A DNA stretch of 64,000 nt from Dipteris shenzhenensis (taxonomy: Eukaryota > Polypodiophyta > Polypodiopsida > Gleicheniales), in assembly GCA_047967505.1 (NCBI GenBank), contig CM106541.1. One strand, 5' to 3'. Both the position numbers and the translations under genes were made by a program. The notes under the pieces are model-generated. The model searched no databases, was not told where the DNA came from, and worked only from the letters and a program-made list of their open reading frames with translations. Positions 33,847-43,610 of this stretch are shown one piece after another (the stretch's first letter is position 1; every line of letters begins with the position of its first letter).

Positions 33847-35720
33847 TCATGGTTGGCTACTACAATGAAGAAAGCAAAACATACAAGTTGATCCCATCAA
33901 CCGAAAGGTCATTATCTCCAGAGATGTAATCTTTGATGAGGAATCAGATTGGAAAACCTCAAAGACATAGGAGATAGACTCACCGATTACTTAGTCATCT
34001 ACAGAAATTAATGATGATGAAGAGCTACAATTGCTAGAAACACCCCAAGTAGAGCCACAACAACTTAGATGGTCTACTAGGGAAAGTAGACCTCCAGCCA
34101 GATTGACATATGCTTAGAAAGGCAAAGCAATTCAAGTTGAAACCATCAACTATGCTCTTATGACTACCATCATGGGTATAGAAAAGCCAATGTACTCTGA
34201 AGATGCAATAGACAAGCCAAAATGGCAAACTGCTATGAATGAAGAAATGGATGCTTTGTACAAGAATAATACTTGGGAATTATGTGACCTTCCACCAAGA
34301 AATAAGGCCATAGAAAATAAATGGGTATAAAAAGTGAAGTACAATCCAGATGGCAGTATTCAAAGATACAAGGCCAGACTAGTTGCAAAAGGATTTGCAC
34401 AGCAATATGGTGAAGATTATGATGAGACTTATGCTCCAGTAGCAAAGATGGATTCCATATGGTTCTTGATATCACTAGCAACACTCAGCAGATGGAATGG
34501 GTACCAACTAGATGTAAAGAATGCATTTCTCAATGGCTACCTGGACAAGGAAGTCTAACAACCAGTAGGTTATTTGAATTAGGAAAAGAGAATCAGGTTT
34601 ACCATCTCAAGAAAAGTCTCTACGGCTTTAAGCAAGCACCCGAAAGTTGATACAATAGAATCGACAAGTATTTTATTGATTTGGGATACATGAAGTCCAA
34701 TGCAGATCATACTGTCTACCACAAAGTTCAAGGGGAAGACATTATTGTTGCACTTTTGTACGTAGATGATCTGATTGTGACCGGAAGCAAGATAGCTTCA
34801 TCAAGAAGCTAAAAACAAGACTCATTTGCAGATTCGAAATGAAAGACCTTGGACTTATGCACTATTGTCTTGGAATTGAGTTCTGGAGAGATTCAGACAA
34901 CACTTTTATGAGTTAGCTCAAGTATGTTGATAGTCTCTTGAAGAAGTTTCATATGGCAGATTGCAAGATTGCAGCCACTCCCATGGAACAAAGTTTGAAA
35001 CTTACAAAAGATAACAAAAAGTCTACAATCAATGATAGGTACTACAGGCAGCTCATCGGATCTCTTGTATATTTGACTATCACACGGCAAGATATTTGTT
35101 ATGCAGTAAGCTCACTAGCACAGTTTATGGCAAATCCAAAACACTCACTAGAATGCAGCCAAAAGATTCTTGAGATACATCAGAGGTACAAGACAGTTTG
35201 GAATAGAATACAGAGGAAGTCATCCACGGTTGCATGGATACTATGACAGTGACTATGTTGGAGATCATGAGACCAGGAGATCCACATAGGGATATGCATT
35301 TTTCCTTGGTGAAGGTGCTATATCATGGTTGTCAAATAAACAAACAACCAATTGTTTCTTTGTCTTCGACTGAAGCAGAATATAGAGCACTACTATAGGT
35401 GCATGTGAGGCTATATGGCTCAGAAGACTATTGTCAGAAACATATTACTTTGATGAGTCAAAGCCAACAACAGTATACTATGATAATCAATCGGCAGAAT
35501 TGGCCAAGAATCCAATATATCACTCCCAGACAAAGCACATTAATGTCAAAGAGCACTTCATCAGAGAAAGAGTGTTACTTGGTGACATCACACTATAGCA
35601 TTGTGATAGCAAAGAAAATGTTGTAGACATCTTTACCAAACCACTCGATAAATATCTTTTCGAGAAACACCGACTAGCTCTTGGTTTGACATAGAGGAAG
35701 GACATTTCCATTAAAGGGGT
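33847..35720 (+). pseudogene. Copia A second integrase-tail/RT/RNase H copy
   Basis: This restarts at the integrase tail (33847 corresponds to 32720, offset 1127 bp) and runs to the element end: RT with VAKMDSIWFLISLATLSRW, LDVKNAFLNGYLDKEV and LLYVDDLIVTGS, then RNase H with KHIN-type and ADIFTKP-like remnants. Stops at 34115-34117 (TAG), 34556-34558 (TAA) and 34648-34650 (TGA) match those at 1068, 1509 and 1602. It is therefore closer to the 745-2937 element than to the 5' half of its own element. Confidence 0.88.
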
Positions 35721-35801
35721 GTGATGGAATGTAATGCTCAGTCCTTCTTCGATTCCCCAGAATCATCATCTTGAGGGAAGGCCTACTTCATGATGTTGAT
35801 C

Positions 35802-35909
35802 TTGAGGGAAGGTGTTGAGAATCACGCTCAACATCATGTGATTACATGTGCATAGCACCATCATGTGCTCATATGTGCATAGCAATAACCCAATAGAGTG
35901 CTATAAAGG
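35802..35909 (+). repeat. Copia A polypurine tract and truncated 3' LTR
   Basis: TTGAGGGAAGG (35802-35812) is the polypurine tract. The LTR starts TGTTGAGAATCAC at 35813 and follows the 5' LTR for 97 bp up to CTATAAAGG. At 35910 it changes to the LTR of another element, so the end is truncated and no target duplication can be checked. Confidence 0.85.
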
Positions 35910-36163
35910 CTATCTTTATGTACTCTAGTTAGTGGCTCAGTTAGTATGCCACCTAGGTTAGCTAAGTTTGGTTTGAGACCCACATATAGGATTCATCTAT
36001 TCCTTTTGTACTTAGGAGAATTCTTTTGGTTTTCACAACTACGAAGAGGAAAACTGTTTTCAGCCTCCATCTTTGTGTGTATTCCCCCATTGTGTATGTG
36101 AGAAAGCTGCAAGTGAGACTCCTTACTTCTTTCCCACTCTCTTCACATGGTATCAGAGCTCAG
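35910..36163 (+). repeat. Copia D LTR 3' part and primer binding site
   Basis: The sequence ends ...CTCTCTTCACA at 36147 and is followed by TGGTATCAGAGCTCAG (36148-36163), a perfect initiator-Met primer binding site. The 5' end of this LTR is lost at the junction with copia A. No gag of this element is visible in 36164-36690, which holds nothing else I recognise. Confidence 0.75.
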
Positions 36164-36699
36164 TTCATGGTAAGGAGCTCAAGAAAGCAAACCAAGTTTG
36201 CAGTGTCTTGGTAAGAGGATCAGTGTTGCTTTCCTTTTTCGAGTTTGGGAACAAATCTCTGCAGGTAGCACAGCCAGAAAGTGCAAGAGTGCACTGTCTC
36301 AGATTGGGACGCCCTTCATGGTATAGCGAGAGGGTAGTATATGCTGCAGGTAGGGGTAAAGCATATGGTGAGATTTTTTTTTTGATTCAAGGCCATTTCG
36401 GGGCCGTTTTGGTGGCAGACGTTTTTCACAAGCACTCTGAAAAGCACCTTGTTTTTGCTGTGCGACCACTGTTCTATAGGTCGATGAAAAGTTGCTACTG
36501 AAATTACATCGTATGCCTATGAACAAAGATAAAGGGAGTGACAGAATCATTCTTATTGCATGTTGATGCAAAATCGTCACTAGGAAGTGACTGTGTGGTC
36601 AGATACCACTTTCGTCAATTTTGCAGATTCGCCCTTGTGAGGCAAAAGTTGTGTTTTTTTGGAGTGACAAAATATTTTGCAGTGTTCTATAATGGCATC

Positions 36700-37148
36700 T
36701 GATGCTCTTTCACAGATTGTCACAGGTTACTATTTCTCACTTGGATCTAGAGCTGTGTCATGGGTTAGTAAGAAGCAACCCACAGTTGCTCTTTCTTCTA
36801 CTGAGGCTGAGTACCAATCAACATGTTTTGCTTCTTGTGAGGCAGTGTGGTTGAGGAGGATTTTAGGGGACATGGGTATAGTGCAAAACAAGCCTACGTA
36901 GATCATGTGACAATTAGAGTTGCATGGGAATTGCAAAGAACCCTGTGTTCCATGCTCGCACAAAACACATTGAGATTCAATATCACTTTGTACGCGAGCT
37001 CATCATGGATGGAGAGGTCAACTTGGTGTACTGTCCAACTACAGAGAATGTTGTGGACATCTTCACGAAGGCTCTTGGAAGAGACTTGCTGGAGAGGCAT
37101 CTTCATCGACTTGGCATTGGAGTAAGTTCACTTGCGGGTGGACATTGA
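36700..37148 (+). pseudogene. Copia B RNase H fragment (plus-strand copy)
   Basis: This starts mid-RNase [60 protein letters not shown], then after a frame break HARTKHIEIQYHFVRELI and VYCPTTENVVDIFTKALG. It matches the minus-strand copy at 46023-46560 closely. Everything upstream of RNase H is missing, replaced by copia D leader sequence. The polypurine tract (ATTGATGGGGGG) and the LTR follow directly. Confidence 0.9.
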
Positions 37149-37155
37149 TGGGGGG

Positions 37156-37858
37156 TGTTAGATATCAATGCTCCACTCTCATGTAACTATGTGGGAACCA
37201 ACTAACTCTACTTGTAAGCCCCCATATGAGGATAAGGCATTTGAGTAGCTCAATTATCCGATAGGTCATGGTTTGGACACCAGATGGGGGCCATGTGTGG
37301 CATGATGGCTGGATGACTTCAAATAGAGTTGGCACACTACCAACTAGGCTACATTCAAGTGCGGGAAGGCATCCCATGACTGACCACACTGAGGGTAGAC
37401 AGAGCATTTCCTGGGGCAGCCCACACTCTCGGGTTGTGGGGCCCATTTGGAGCCCCAGATGATCTCGGATGGCTCTAGGCCAAATGGATACTGTAGGCCA
37501 ATTGCTCTATTCTACGTATTTCGGGACCCAGTCGGCCCTTTTTGGGCCGACTGCGTCGGTCTCCCAATCGGGTCTAACCAACTACGACTGGTGGCTATAT
37601 AAGAGCAAGCCCGTGAAGCCCATAATCATCACTGGCTATAGCAACCCTGATTCCTTAGCATCCAGCCTCCATCCTCTACTGTTTCCAGCATGCCATCGAA
37701 GCTTCTCACACAGGAGCGCATGGCTGGGAGGCAGCGCCATCTATTGTATCAGTTATACAATAATCATTTTTTTTAAATTCTCCATACTATCTGCTTTTCT
37801 CTCTTGCATACGAGATCTTGTTATCTATTGAGCACAGACATTGTATTGTTTTCTTACA
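37156..37858 (+). repeat. Copia B 3' LTR (plus orientation)
   Basis: A 703-bp LTR from TGTTAGATATCAATG to TTTTCTTACA. It aligns along its full length with the inverted copy at 45275-45991. A TATA box (CTATATAAGAGCAAGC) lies at about 37595, followed by a leader-like GAAGCC segment, consistent with the LTR promoter. Confidence 0.9.
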
Positions 37859-38215
37859 GAGAAGGCTAATGTAACACAGAAATTTCACAAAAAAAGGCAA
37901 AAATATGAAAAAGAAAATAGTACTTTATGTTGTTACAAGTGTGGCATTAATGAGAAGATTCGTTTTTTATTCTTTTATGGTTTGCTTGTTGTATCAAGAG
38001 ATGTGGACCCAAAATCTAAATAGAACTCCATTTTGAAACCTTCCCACGTGGTGACTCAAAACAACCATCCACTTTCTCTTGTTCTCCGATGAGCCATTCC
38101 ATTCTCTCTTTGACAAGCATGCCTCATTGCATCACTATTGTTGTGATGCTCTTAAACTTTCAAGACAATAAGCTCCTTTCACCGTTTATGCACTTGTTCT
38201 CAATTTTGTTCATTT
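37859..38215 (+). other. unassigned start of the segment between inverted LTRs
   Basis: AT-rich, with a 60-codon frame (37841-38023) that crosses the LTR border and has a lone C-x2-C pair (CYKCG). I do not count it as a gene. It may hold an upstream exon or promoter of the plus-strand gene that follows. Confidence 0.35.
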
Positions 38216-38257
38216 TTGTTAATGTCTTACTATTTTAGTGTGTGTTTCTTTGACTTT

Positions 38258-38693
38258 GCAGCAGGTATTAGAGTGAGGATTTCAGATGCAACCAAAAACT
38301 TTGGTCATGCCGCTAGGAAGCGGTCTATCGCTCTACCTGGCAAAGATGTGGATGTACAAAGTATCTCTTTTCTGCGAAGACCTATCTCACTAATCTTAGG
38401 TGTAGAAGTTTCCAATACTGTGAATGTGGATGGTAGCTAGAAAAGGATAGCAGTGGCAAAAGGAGATTGGGTTCTAGTGCAACCCAACAAGCAGAGAAAG
38501 TAGCAACAATCAACAAATAGTTTTTTGGCCTCTTGGAAGGCCAGAGTGAAAGATTTCAGAGTAAAAAAGGAAGGCACAAGATGCGTCAGAGAGGTTCAAA
38601 TACAACATGTCTACATGCACTGAGAACTTGTATTTATGAGATCATCCTACTTATCTTCCACACTAAAGACCCAATTGTAAGTGTATTTGTGAA
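38258..38693 (+). pseudogene. unknown exon(s), possibly BAH-like, with in-frame stops
   Basis: After a good splice acceptor (TTTGACTTTGCAG at about 38262) one frame reads IRVRISDATKNFGHAARKRS, then SISFLRRPISLILGVEV. It carries on past two TAG codons and a TGA as AVAKGDWVLVQPNKQRK and FLASWKARVKDFRVKKEG, ending EVQIQHVYMH. Continuity of sense across the stops suggests a decayed exon. The order GDWVLV ... WKARV ... VREVQ is faintly like a BAH (chromatin reader) domain; that is a guess. It probably belongs with the downstream exons at 38776-39741. Confidence 0.35.
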
Positions 38694-38775
38694 ATGAAAT
38701 ACTTGAAATGAAATATATGTTTCTTTCGATGACAGATAGTCTCTTTGTTTTCATTTAGATATGTATCCCTCATAA

Positions 38776-39741
38776 TACGAAGAGTGGCAATCGCAAGAGT
38801 CCATACTGGGTTTCTTTGATGCTTTACATGGTGCTATTGGGGAGCTACAGTACAAACGTAGAAAATCAACAACCCTGGCTGAATCGGGTATATTTTTTTA
38901 TGATCACTTTTATCAATTGATGGAAAATGCTCACTCACATGGTTTATTAAAAAAGCAAGATCTCCCGACATGGAATACAATTTATTGGCTAGTCCCTGAT
39001 GGCAGCATCATAGAATCCTATAGAGCCAAACTATTTTCGAAAGTACAGCATTCTGTGAAACCAAATATTGCTATCAGGATAGTTAAAATCAATGTTTTCA
39101 TGCCACTTATAGTTTTTGTAGAACTTTTTCAGGATTATCCAGTTAAAGTTTGTAAAACAATGTTGACTTTCAGAGCAAGAGGGTATGATGAAGTTCCAAT
39201 TCCAAAATTTTTGGATAATGGTTGGGATAGAATGGTGGCCAACAATGTGTATTGTGAGGTTGCTCATAACTCCATCAACATTAAGTACATGATTGCCTCG
39301 CAAAACTTTATTTTCTCTTCTTACTATAGATGCAGTATAATGATAGGCATAAAACTTGTGGCAATAGACCAAGACGAGAGGTCATCAGGTCTAGTAATTG
39401 AAATCAATGTTATTGAGAATGACATCCTTCTAACATCCATCTCACTGGGACAATGCTGCACTCTCTATCAGTTACGCAATGACATTATTATGGAGACTGA
39501 GAACAATATCCATAAAGAATTTTCATTCATTTTGAACAACAAAAAAGTAAGTTGGTTTCCACCCTGAGTTTCTCCTAATTTGACCACCCTGTGTTTCTCT
39601 TAATTTGATTCTCTTTACATTTTCATAATACATTTACATATTGCTAAAAATTTATTTTTGCAGATACTTCAAAGGAGCGAAAACAAAATTCAATGCAAGG
39701 ACATTGTAAATAGAACAATTCAGATAATACAAAGCTATTGA
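38776..39741 (+). CDS. unknown split gene, two 3' exons
   Basis: An open exon runs from 38776 to 39546 (257 codons: YEEWQSQESILGFFDALHGA, LQYKRRKSTTLAESG, LPTWNTIYWLVPDGSIIES, FRARGYDEVPIPKFLDNGWD). The donor GTAAGT at 39547 and the acceptor TTATTTTTGCAG ending 39663 define a 117-bp phase-0 intron. The last exon (39664-39741) adds ILQRSENKIQCKDIV and 10 residues to a TGA. The final 55 residues (LGQCCTLYQLRNDI, FSFILNNKK, a run of E then DIV) have the rhythm of a ubiquitin-like beta-grasp fold, which is a weak inference. I do not recognise the protein. The first exons lie upstream, where the likely candidate (38258-38693) has stops. The gene converges on the H3/Ulp1-like gene on the other strand. 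Confidence 0.45.
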
Positions 39742-39861
39742 CTCAGGTATTACTTGCAACCAAAAAAATATATTTGACATTTGATGTATTAATACAAACC
39801 GATTACAAGTATCATCTATTTTTCTATTATTGCTCAAAATCTCTCTCTCGACTTTTTTGCA

Positions 39862-40080
39862 GTGGAGACTCCTAAGAATCTCCACATGCTACTTAGGTTG
39901 CTGCTACTGTGGATCCTGTTGCTGTGGATCTTGCTATTGTGGATCCTGTTGATGTACATCCTGCTGTGGATCTTGCCGCCGTGGATCCTGCTATGGATCC
40001 AGCTGCTCTACATCCTTTTGTGGATCCTGTTGTTGGACATCCTCTGTTGGTCCTGCATCCACTCCTCCCGCATCGACTCC
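39862..40080 (+). repeat. low-complexity GTGGATCCTG/CTGTTG repeats between convergent genes
   Basis: Degenerate 15-bp-type units (GTGGATCCTGTTG, GTGGATCTTGC, GTGTACATCCTGC variants) open frames on both strands, one of them a V-D-P-V/H-P repeat. These frames are by-products of the repeat. They lie just beyond the ends of both convergent genes. Confidence 0.6.
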
Positions 40081-41372
40081 TCATGTTGCTTTGGTGTCCC
40101 TGCCTCCTTGTCCATGGGCTCGGGTTCCAGCCTCATGCTGCTTTGATGTCCATGCCTCCTCGTGCATAGGCTCGGGCTTTTGGAAAAGATCAAGCAGCTC
40201 ATCAACACCGACACCTTCTAGAATGTCTTCTAGATTGCTAGTGCCTGGGACATTTTGAGCCTCTTGTTCAACTCAGAGATCCTCAGTGCCTTTTGAGCCC
40301 TCTCTTGTATGGACTAGTTGGTCTGGTGCTAGACAAGGGGAAGAGTGCTCTAGCAGCGTCATAATTGTCTTTGCTCTGAAGCTATGTACATATTTGGAGC
40401 CAAAACTATCCTCTTTCATCTGCAATAAAAACAAAGAATGTTTTCAATATTTTTGTATCAATGCATTAAATTTAGAACTACTAGTATGCAATGAAAGAAC
40501 TCACAAATTCAAGCCCTTTCTCTGAAAAGTATGTGTCTATCATATATTTGGCACTGATGAGAGTCCTCCATCCATAGGAGAAAAGATCCTCCTGTTGTGG
40601 TGTTTGTTTTATCAAAATAGAAAGCTAAGATATATATTGGACTATGAAGAGTGCAAAAATAAGAGGAAGATAAAGATAAGTGACAATGATTACTGTACCT
40701 GCAATGACATTGGGTGAGCTGAATCTAACATCTTTAAATTTGGGTCACGGAGGTCCAGTGCATCCATTAGTAATTTGAGACAACTGCAATGGGAACGAAG
40801 GGCAACAAACTATAAAATTCACACTTCCGCAAGTAAATGCAGTATAGCTGACTTTTCAAGAGAAAACCTAAAAACCGTGTTTTAGACAAAAAGTATAGGC
40901 AATAATTGACTTACAATTCCAAATCCTGGTGGGTACCCTTTAGGGAGTTGAATGTATAGCATAGCTTTTGCTGTACATCTATATGTACCAAACTCCAATG
41001 ATTGTTGCAAGAGAAACAAATAACATGAGGGGACTAGACCAAGAGGGTGTAAATTTAATTTAAACAATCAAGATTTTGACAATAGAGGGTAATAGTGGAA
41101 AAGGTCAGGGAACATACTCTGAGCAATATGGGAGGAGAATCATATCAACCACATCCAAATTACAAAAATAAAACCACTTGGAAATGCTTTTGGTTGATGT
41201 CTTGTTATCTTTTAGCTTGAAAGATATAGCTGGATCAATTATATATACAGAGTGCTGAAGGCTCTGGTGGATCTGACTCTTCAAAAAACTACAAAAAATA
41301 ACTTTACTTAGCTTATGAAAAAGTGAATGCTACAAAGACATAAAAACAATTGACATAGAAAGATATACTTAC
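40081..41372 (-). pseudogene. Ulp1/C48 SUMO-protease-like domain, five introns, catalytic residues changed
   Basis: This is the 3' part of the gene that starts with the H3-like fold at 42188. Exons (minus): up to 41373, 41288-41118, 41004-40915, 40783-40699, 40591-40505, 40419-40273. The introns are 84-131 bp, all with GT donors, and codon phases match at every junction. Exon 3 reads FLKSQIHQSLQHSVYII and WFYFCNLDVVDMILLPYC. Exon 4 has HWSLVHIDVQQKL and YTFNSLKG, the C48 His-Trp and Asp-Ser-Leu region with Asp changed to Asn (40947-40949). Exon 5 ends in Gln, and exon 6 begins EDLFSYGWRTL, aligning with Q-x4-D-C-G, with Cys changed to Tyr (40574-40576). The acceptor before exon 4 is CAA instead of CAG (41005-41007). 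A TGA at 40273-40275 ends exon 7, but sense continues to 40081. Known family: Ulp1 cleaves SUMO; plant transposons often carry such domains. As it stands it cannot be a cysteine protease. Confidence 0.72.
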
Positions 41373-42188
41373 TATAGAGCTGCAAGCATGATTGTGCAAG
41401 TCACATGTTTCTCTTTCTATGCTAAAGCCATGATGCAGTCTTCTATCAAGTCCCAGGTCATGTCATCATTCATAGTTTGGATGGCTACTCTGATTCTTGG
41501 TCTGTGATCCTTGGATCCTTGGTCCAAGTTGTAGGAGCTTCTGCTGAATTTGCACCATCCTCACTAATGTCTGGATTGCAAGACAGACACTATTTCTTTG
41601 ACTCTTTCCTTGAGGGACTCTTCATAGGCAACCTTGCCTCTGGTATGAAGTTGGTGAAATGCCTCTACAACCTTGAATCCATCATCTTTAGGTTTCCTGG
41701 CTGGAGGTACCAACAAGATATCCCTCATTTTTAGATCATCCCAATCCTCTACATTAAGGATCTTGTCATATCTATATCTGACCCTGACAAGTGTTTGGAT
41801 GTCTCTTCATGATGGTAACCCTATGTGCATGTGCTGCTACCATCATGGTGTCCATGAAAAACTCTATGAGCCACTCTTCAACAGCTTCTTCTTGGAGAGC
41901 AAGTAGTGCAGTCCTTTTCCATCTAAAGTCCACATGCCAATTCATGCATATTGCCCTGACTAGCATCTGGAATGGTGCCATGGGTATTGCATATCCTATG
42001 GCTTTCTGAGCCTTCCTGATCTCCATCAGGATAGATCTACTTTGGCTCACTCTTTTCTTCCTGTTCCTTGCTAGCATGTGCACAAGCTTCCCCTTCTTTG
42101 AAGATTTAGACGTGGATAGAGCTGTGGCAGCCCCTGCAATGTCTAGTCCCTTTCCTTTCCTTCTAGTTGTTGCTTTGGTTCTTGCCAT
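41373..42188 (-). pseudogene. divergent histone H3-like protein, N-terminal part of H3-Ulp1 fusion
   Basis: From ATG at 42186-42188 an open frame of 138 codons (to 41772) has the H3 N-terminus MARTKATTRRKGKG. The histone fold follows: alphaN MEIRKAQKA (55-63), alpha1 IPMAPFQMLVRAI (68-80), alpha2 ALLALQEEAVEEWLIEFFMD (94-113) and loop 2 HAHRVTIM (120-127). Canonical H3 is 135-136 residues. Loop 1 has the canonical H3 length, whereas CENH3 usually has an insertion; IPxAPF is CENH3-like. After Met127 the frame is wrong. One base on, it reads RDIQTLVRVRYRYDK, the expected alpha3 entry (H3 has KDIQLARRIRG), and continues for 81 codons to 41564. Two more frame changes (about 41585 and 41505) and a TAG (41417-41419) precede the exon end at 41373. 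No intron separates the H3 part from the Ulp1 part. It is a decayed chromatin-type protein of unknown role. Confidence 0.75.
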
Positions 42189-42244
42189 AGTATATTGTGC
42201 TCTTTTCTTAGAAAAAAACCCAAACATCACAAGGAAATCAGCAA

Positions 42245-43610
42245 CCTAAGAGTTTTCTTGAAAACGTGATATGCTATAAAAAGATAGAGAAAAGCCTCAA
42301 ATCGTGTTTTTCCAGCAAATATCTTTGGACATACCCCAAGAACACCCAGCATGCTAAAAGTTTTCTAGAAAACATGATATGGGGGAGAAAAACAAAGAAC
42401 AAGCTCAAATCCCATTTTTTAGCAAATATACTAAAGTCTACTCTAATCAATCAGTTTAGACTCTACCATCCTCCTTATCCCTACAATGTAGATGAGATGT
42501 GCTTAGAAAAACAACGCATAGAGTGCTTTTGAGAGAAAGCTATGGAATGGTCATTTCACCTTACTAACAGGAAAACCCAATGACTTGTGACAAATTGCTT
42601 ACCTAGACTTGTGTGTACAGTTGGAGCTAGAGCTGGGGAGTGTGAGATGGACTTGGGGAGGTTGTAGCTGGAGCTGCAGTGGGTGGTGGAGTAGGTGGGG
42701 GAGGTTCGATTTGGAGCTACAGTGGGACTCTGTGATGGAGGTGGTGAAATAGTGAGGTTGCTAGTGAGGTAGTGGGGTTGGGAGCTGGAGGTGGTGAGGT
42801 TGGGGGCAACTAAAACTAGAGATAGGGATGAAATGAAGGGTAGATCTACGCAAACAATGATGAGGAAATAAATGCACAGGAACCTAGAAGCCCATTTTTT
42901 ACATGCATGGTTGACAAGATAGATGTGACATTCATTGGAAACTGTGCCCTTTCCTCTTATCTACAGTTTCTCCATCCCTCTAGCAGTTTTGATCTGCATC
43001 ACTGCCCATCATCGTCCCCCCCATTCCCCCAATCATCATCACCCCCCCCTTACTCCCATCATCCCCCCCACCCCAACCCCCCCTCCCCCCACCCACCCTT
43101 ACTACACCTGTGCAAGAGCCACAGACAAGTCACCAGGGCTAGTCATGGACATAAAAAATTTAGGTACTCATTTTGCCACTTAGGAATTTGCTATATTTGT
43201 TTGCTACTAGTGTTTTCTTGATCTGTGATTGTGTAGACCTCATCTTTTCTTACGTGCTAGTACTTGGTCCATAGAGGATAACATTTTTTTCTAGAAAATG
43301 CGATTTGAGGCTCTTTTCCATAAAAACAGTCTATATCATGTTTATTAGCAAAACATGCTAGGTGTGCACAAGCTTGTAGGGAGGACAAAATGAATGATAT
43401 TCTAAAGAGCCTGGTCTAAAAATATGTGCATGCAATCACTAGATACTCTAAATATAGTACCTTGAAGACCAGTTTTGGCATGTGTTTTCTCCCATTCATT
43501 ATCCCCACCTACCTATACTTATGCAAAAGCCCAAGTCTTGATCTATCTAATTCTAGTTCGTCAGCACTAGCTATTAGGTATTTACCTGAACTTGTTGCAT
43601 CAAGAGGAAG
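42245..43610. repeat. tandem unit 1 upstream of H3-like gene
   Basis: First of two to three divergent tandem units. Order of blocks: GAAAACRTGATATG motif (42262, 42368), AATCAATCAGTTTAGACTC, a GAGCTGGAGGTGGTGAG minisatellite (42630-42800), GACAAGATAGATGTGACAT, a C-rich block (43013-43100), CACAGACAAGTCACCAGG and GAAAATGCGATTTGAGG (43294). All blocks recur in the same order in unit 2. Frames here are Pro-rich by-products. The unit lies just upstream of the H3-like start codon, so part may be its promoter. Confidence 0.7.

Noticed and set aside
39862-40214. Several repetitive ORFs on both strands at 39.9-40.2 kb
   Set aside because: By-products of GTGGATCCTG repeats; they overlap one another and the end of the Ulp1-like gene.
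40882-41067. 61-codon minus-strand ORF QSLEFGTYRCTAKAMLY
   Set aside because: Out-of-frame reading of the Ulp1-like exon 4; the HWSLVHID frame fits the family and the exon phases.
42907-43221. Pro-rich plus-strand ORFs at 42.9-43.2 and 44.1-44.5 kb
   Set aside because: They are translations of the C-rich blocks in the tandem units, and the frame is not kept between units.
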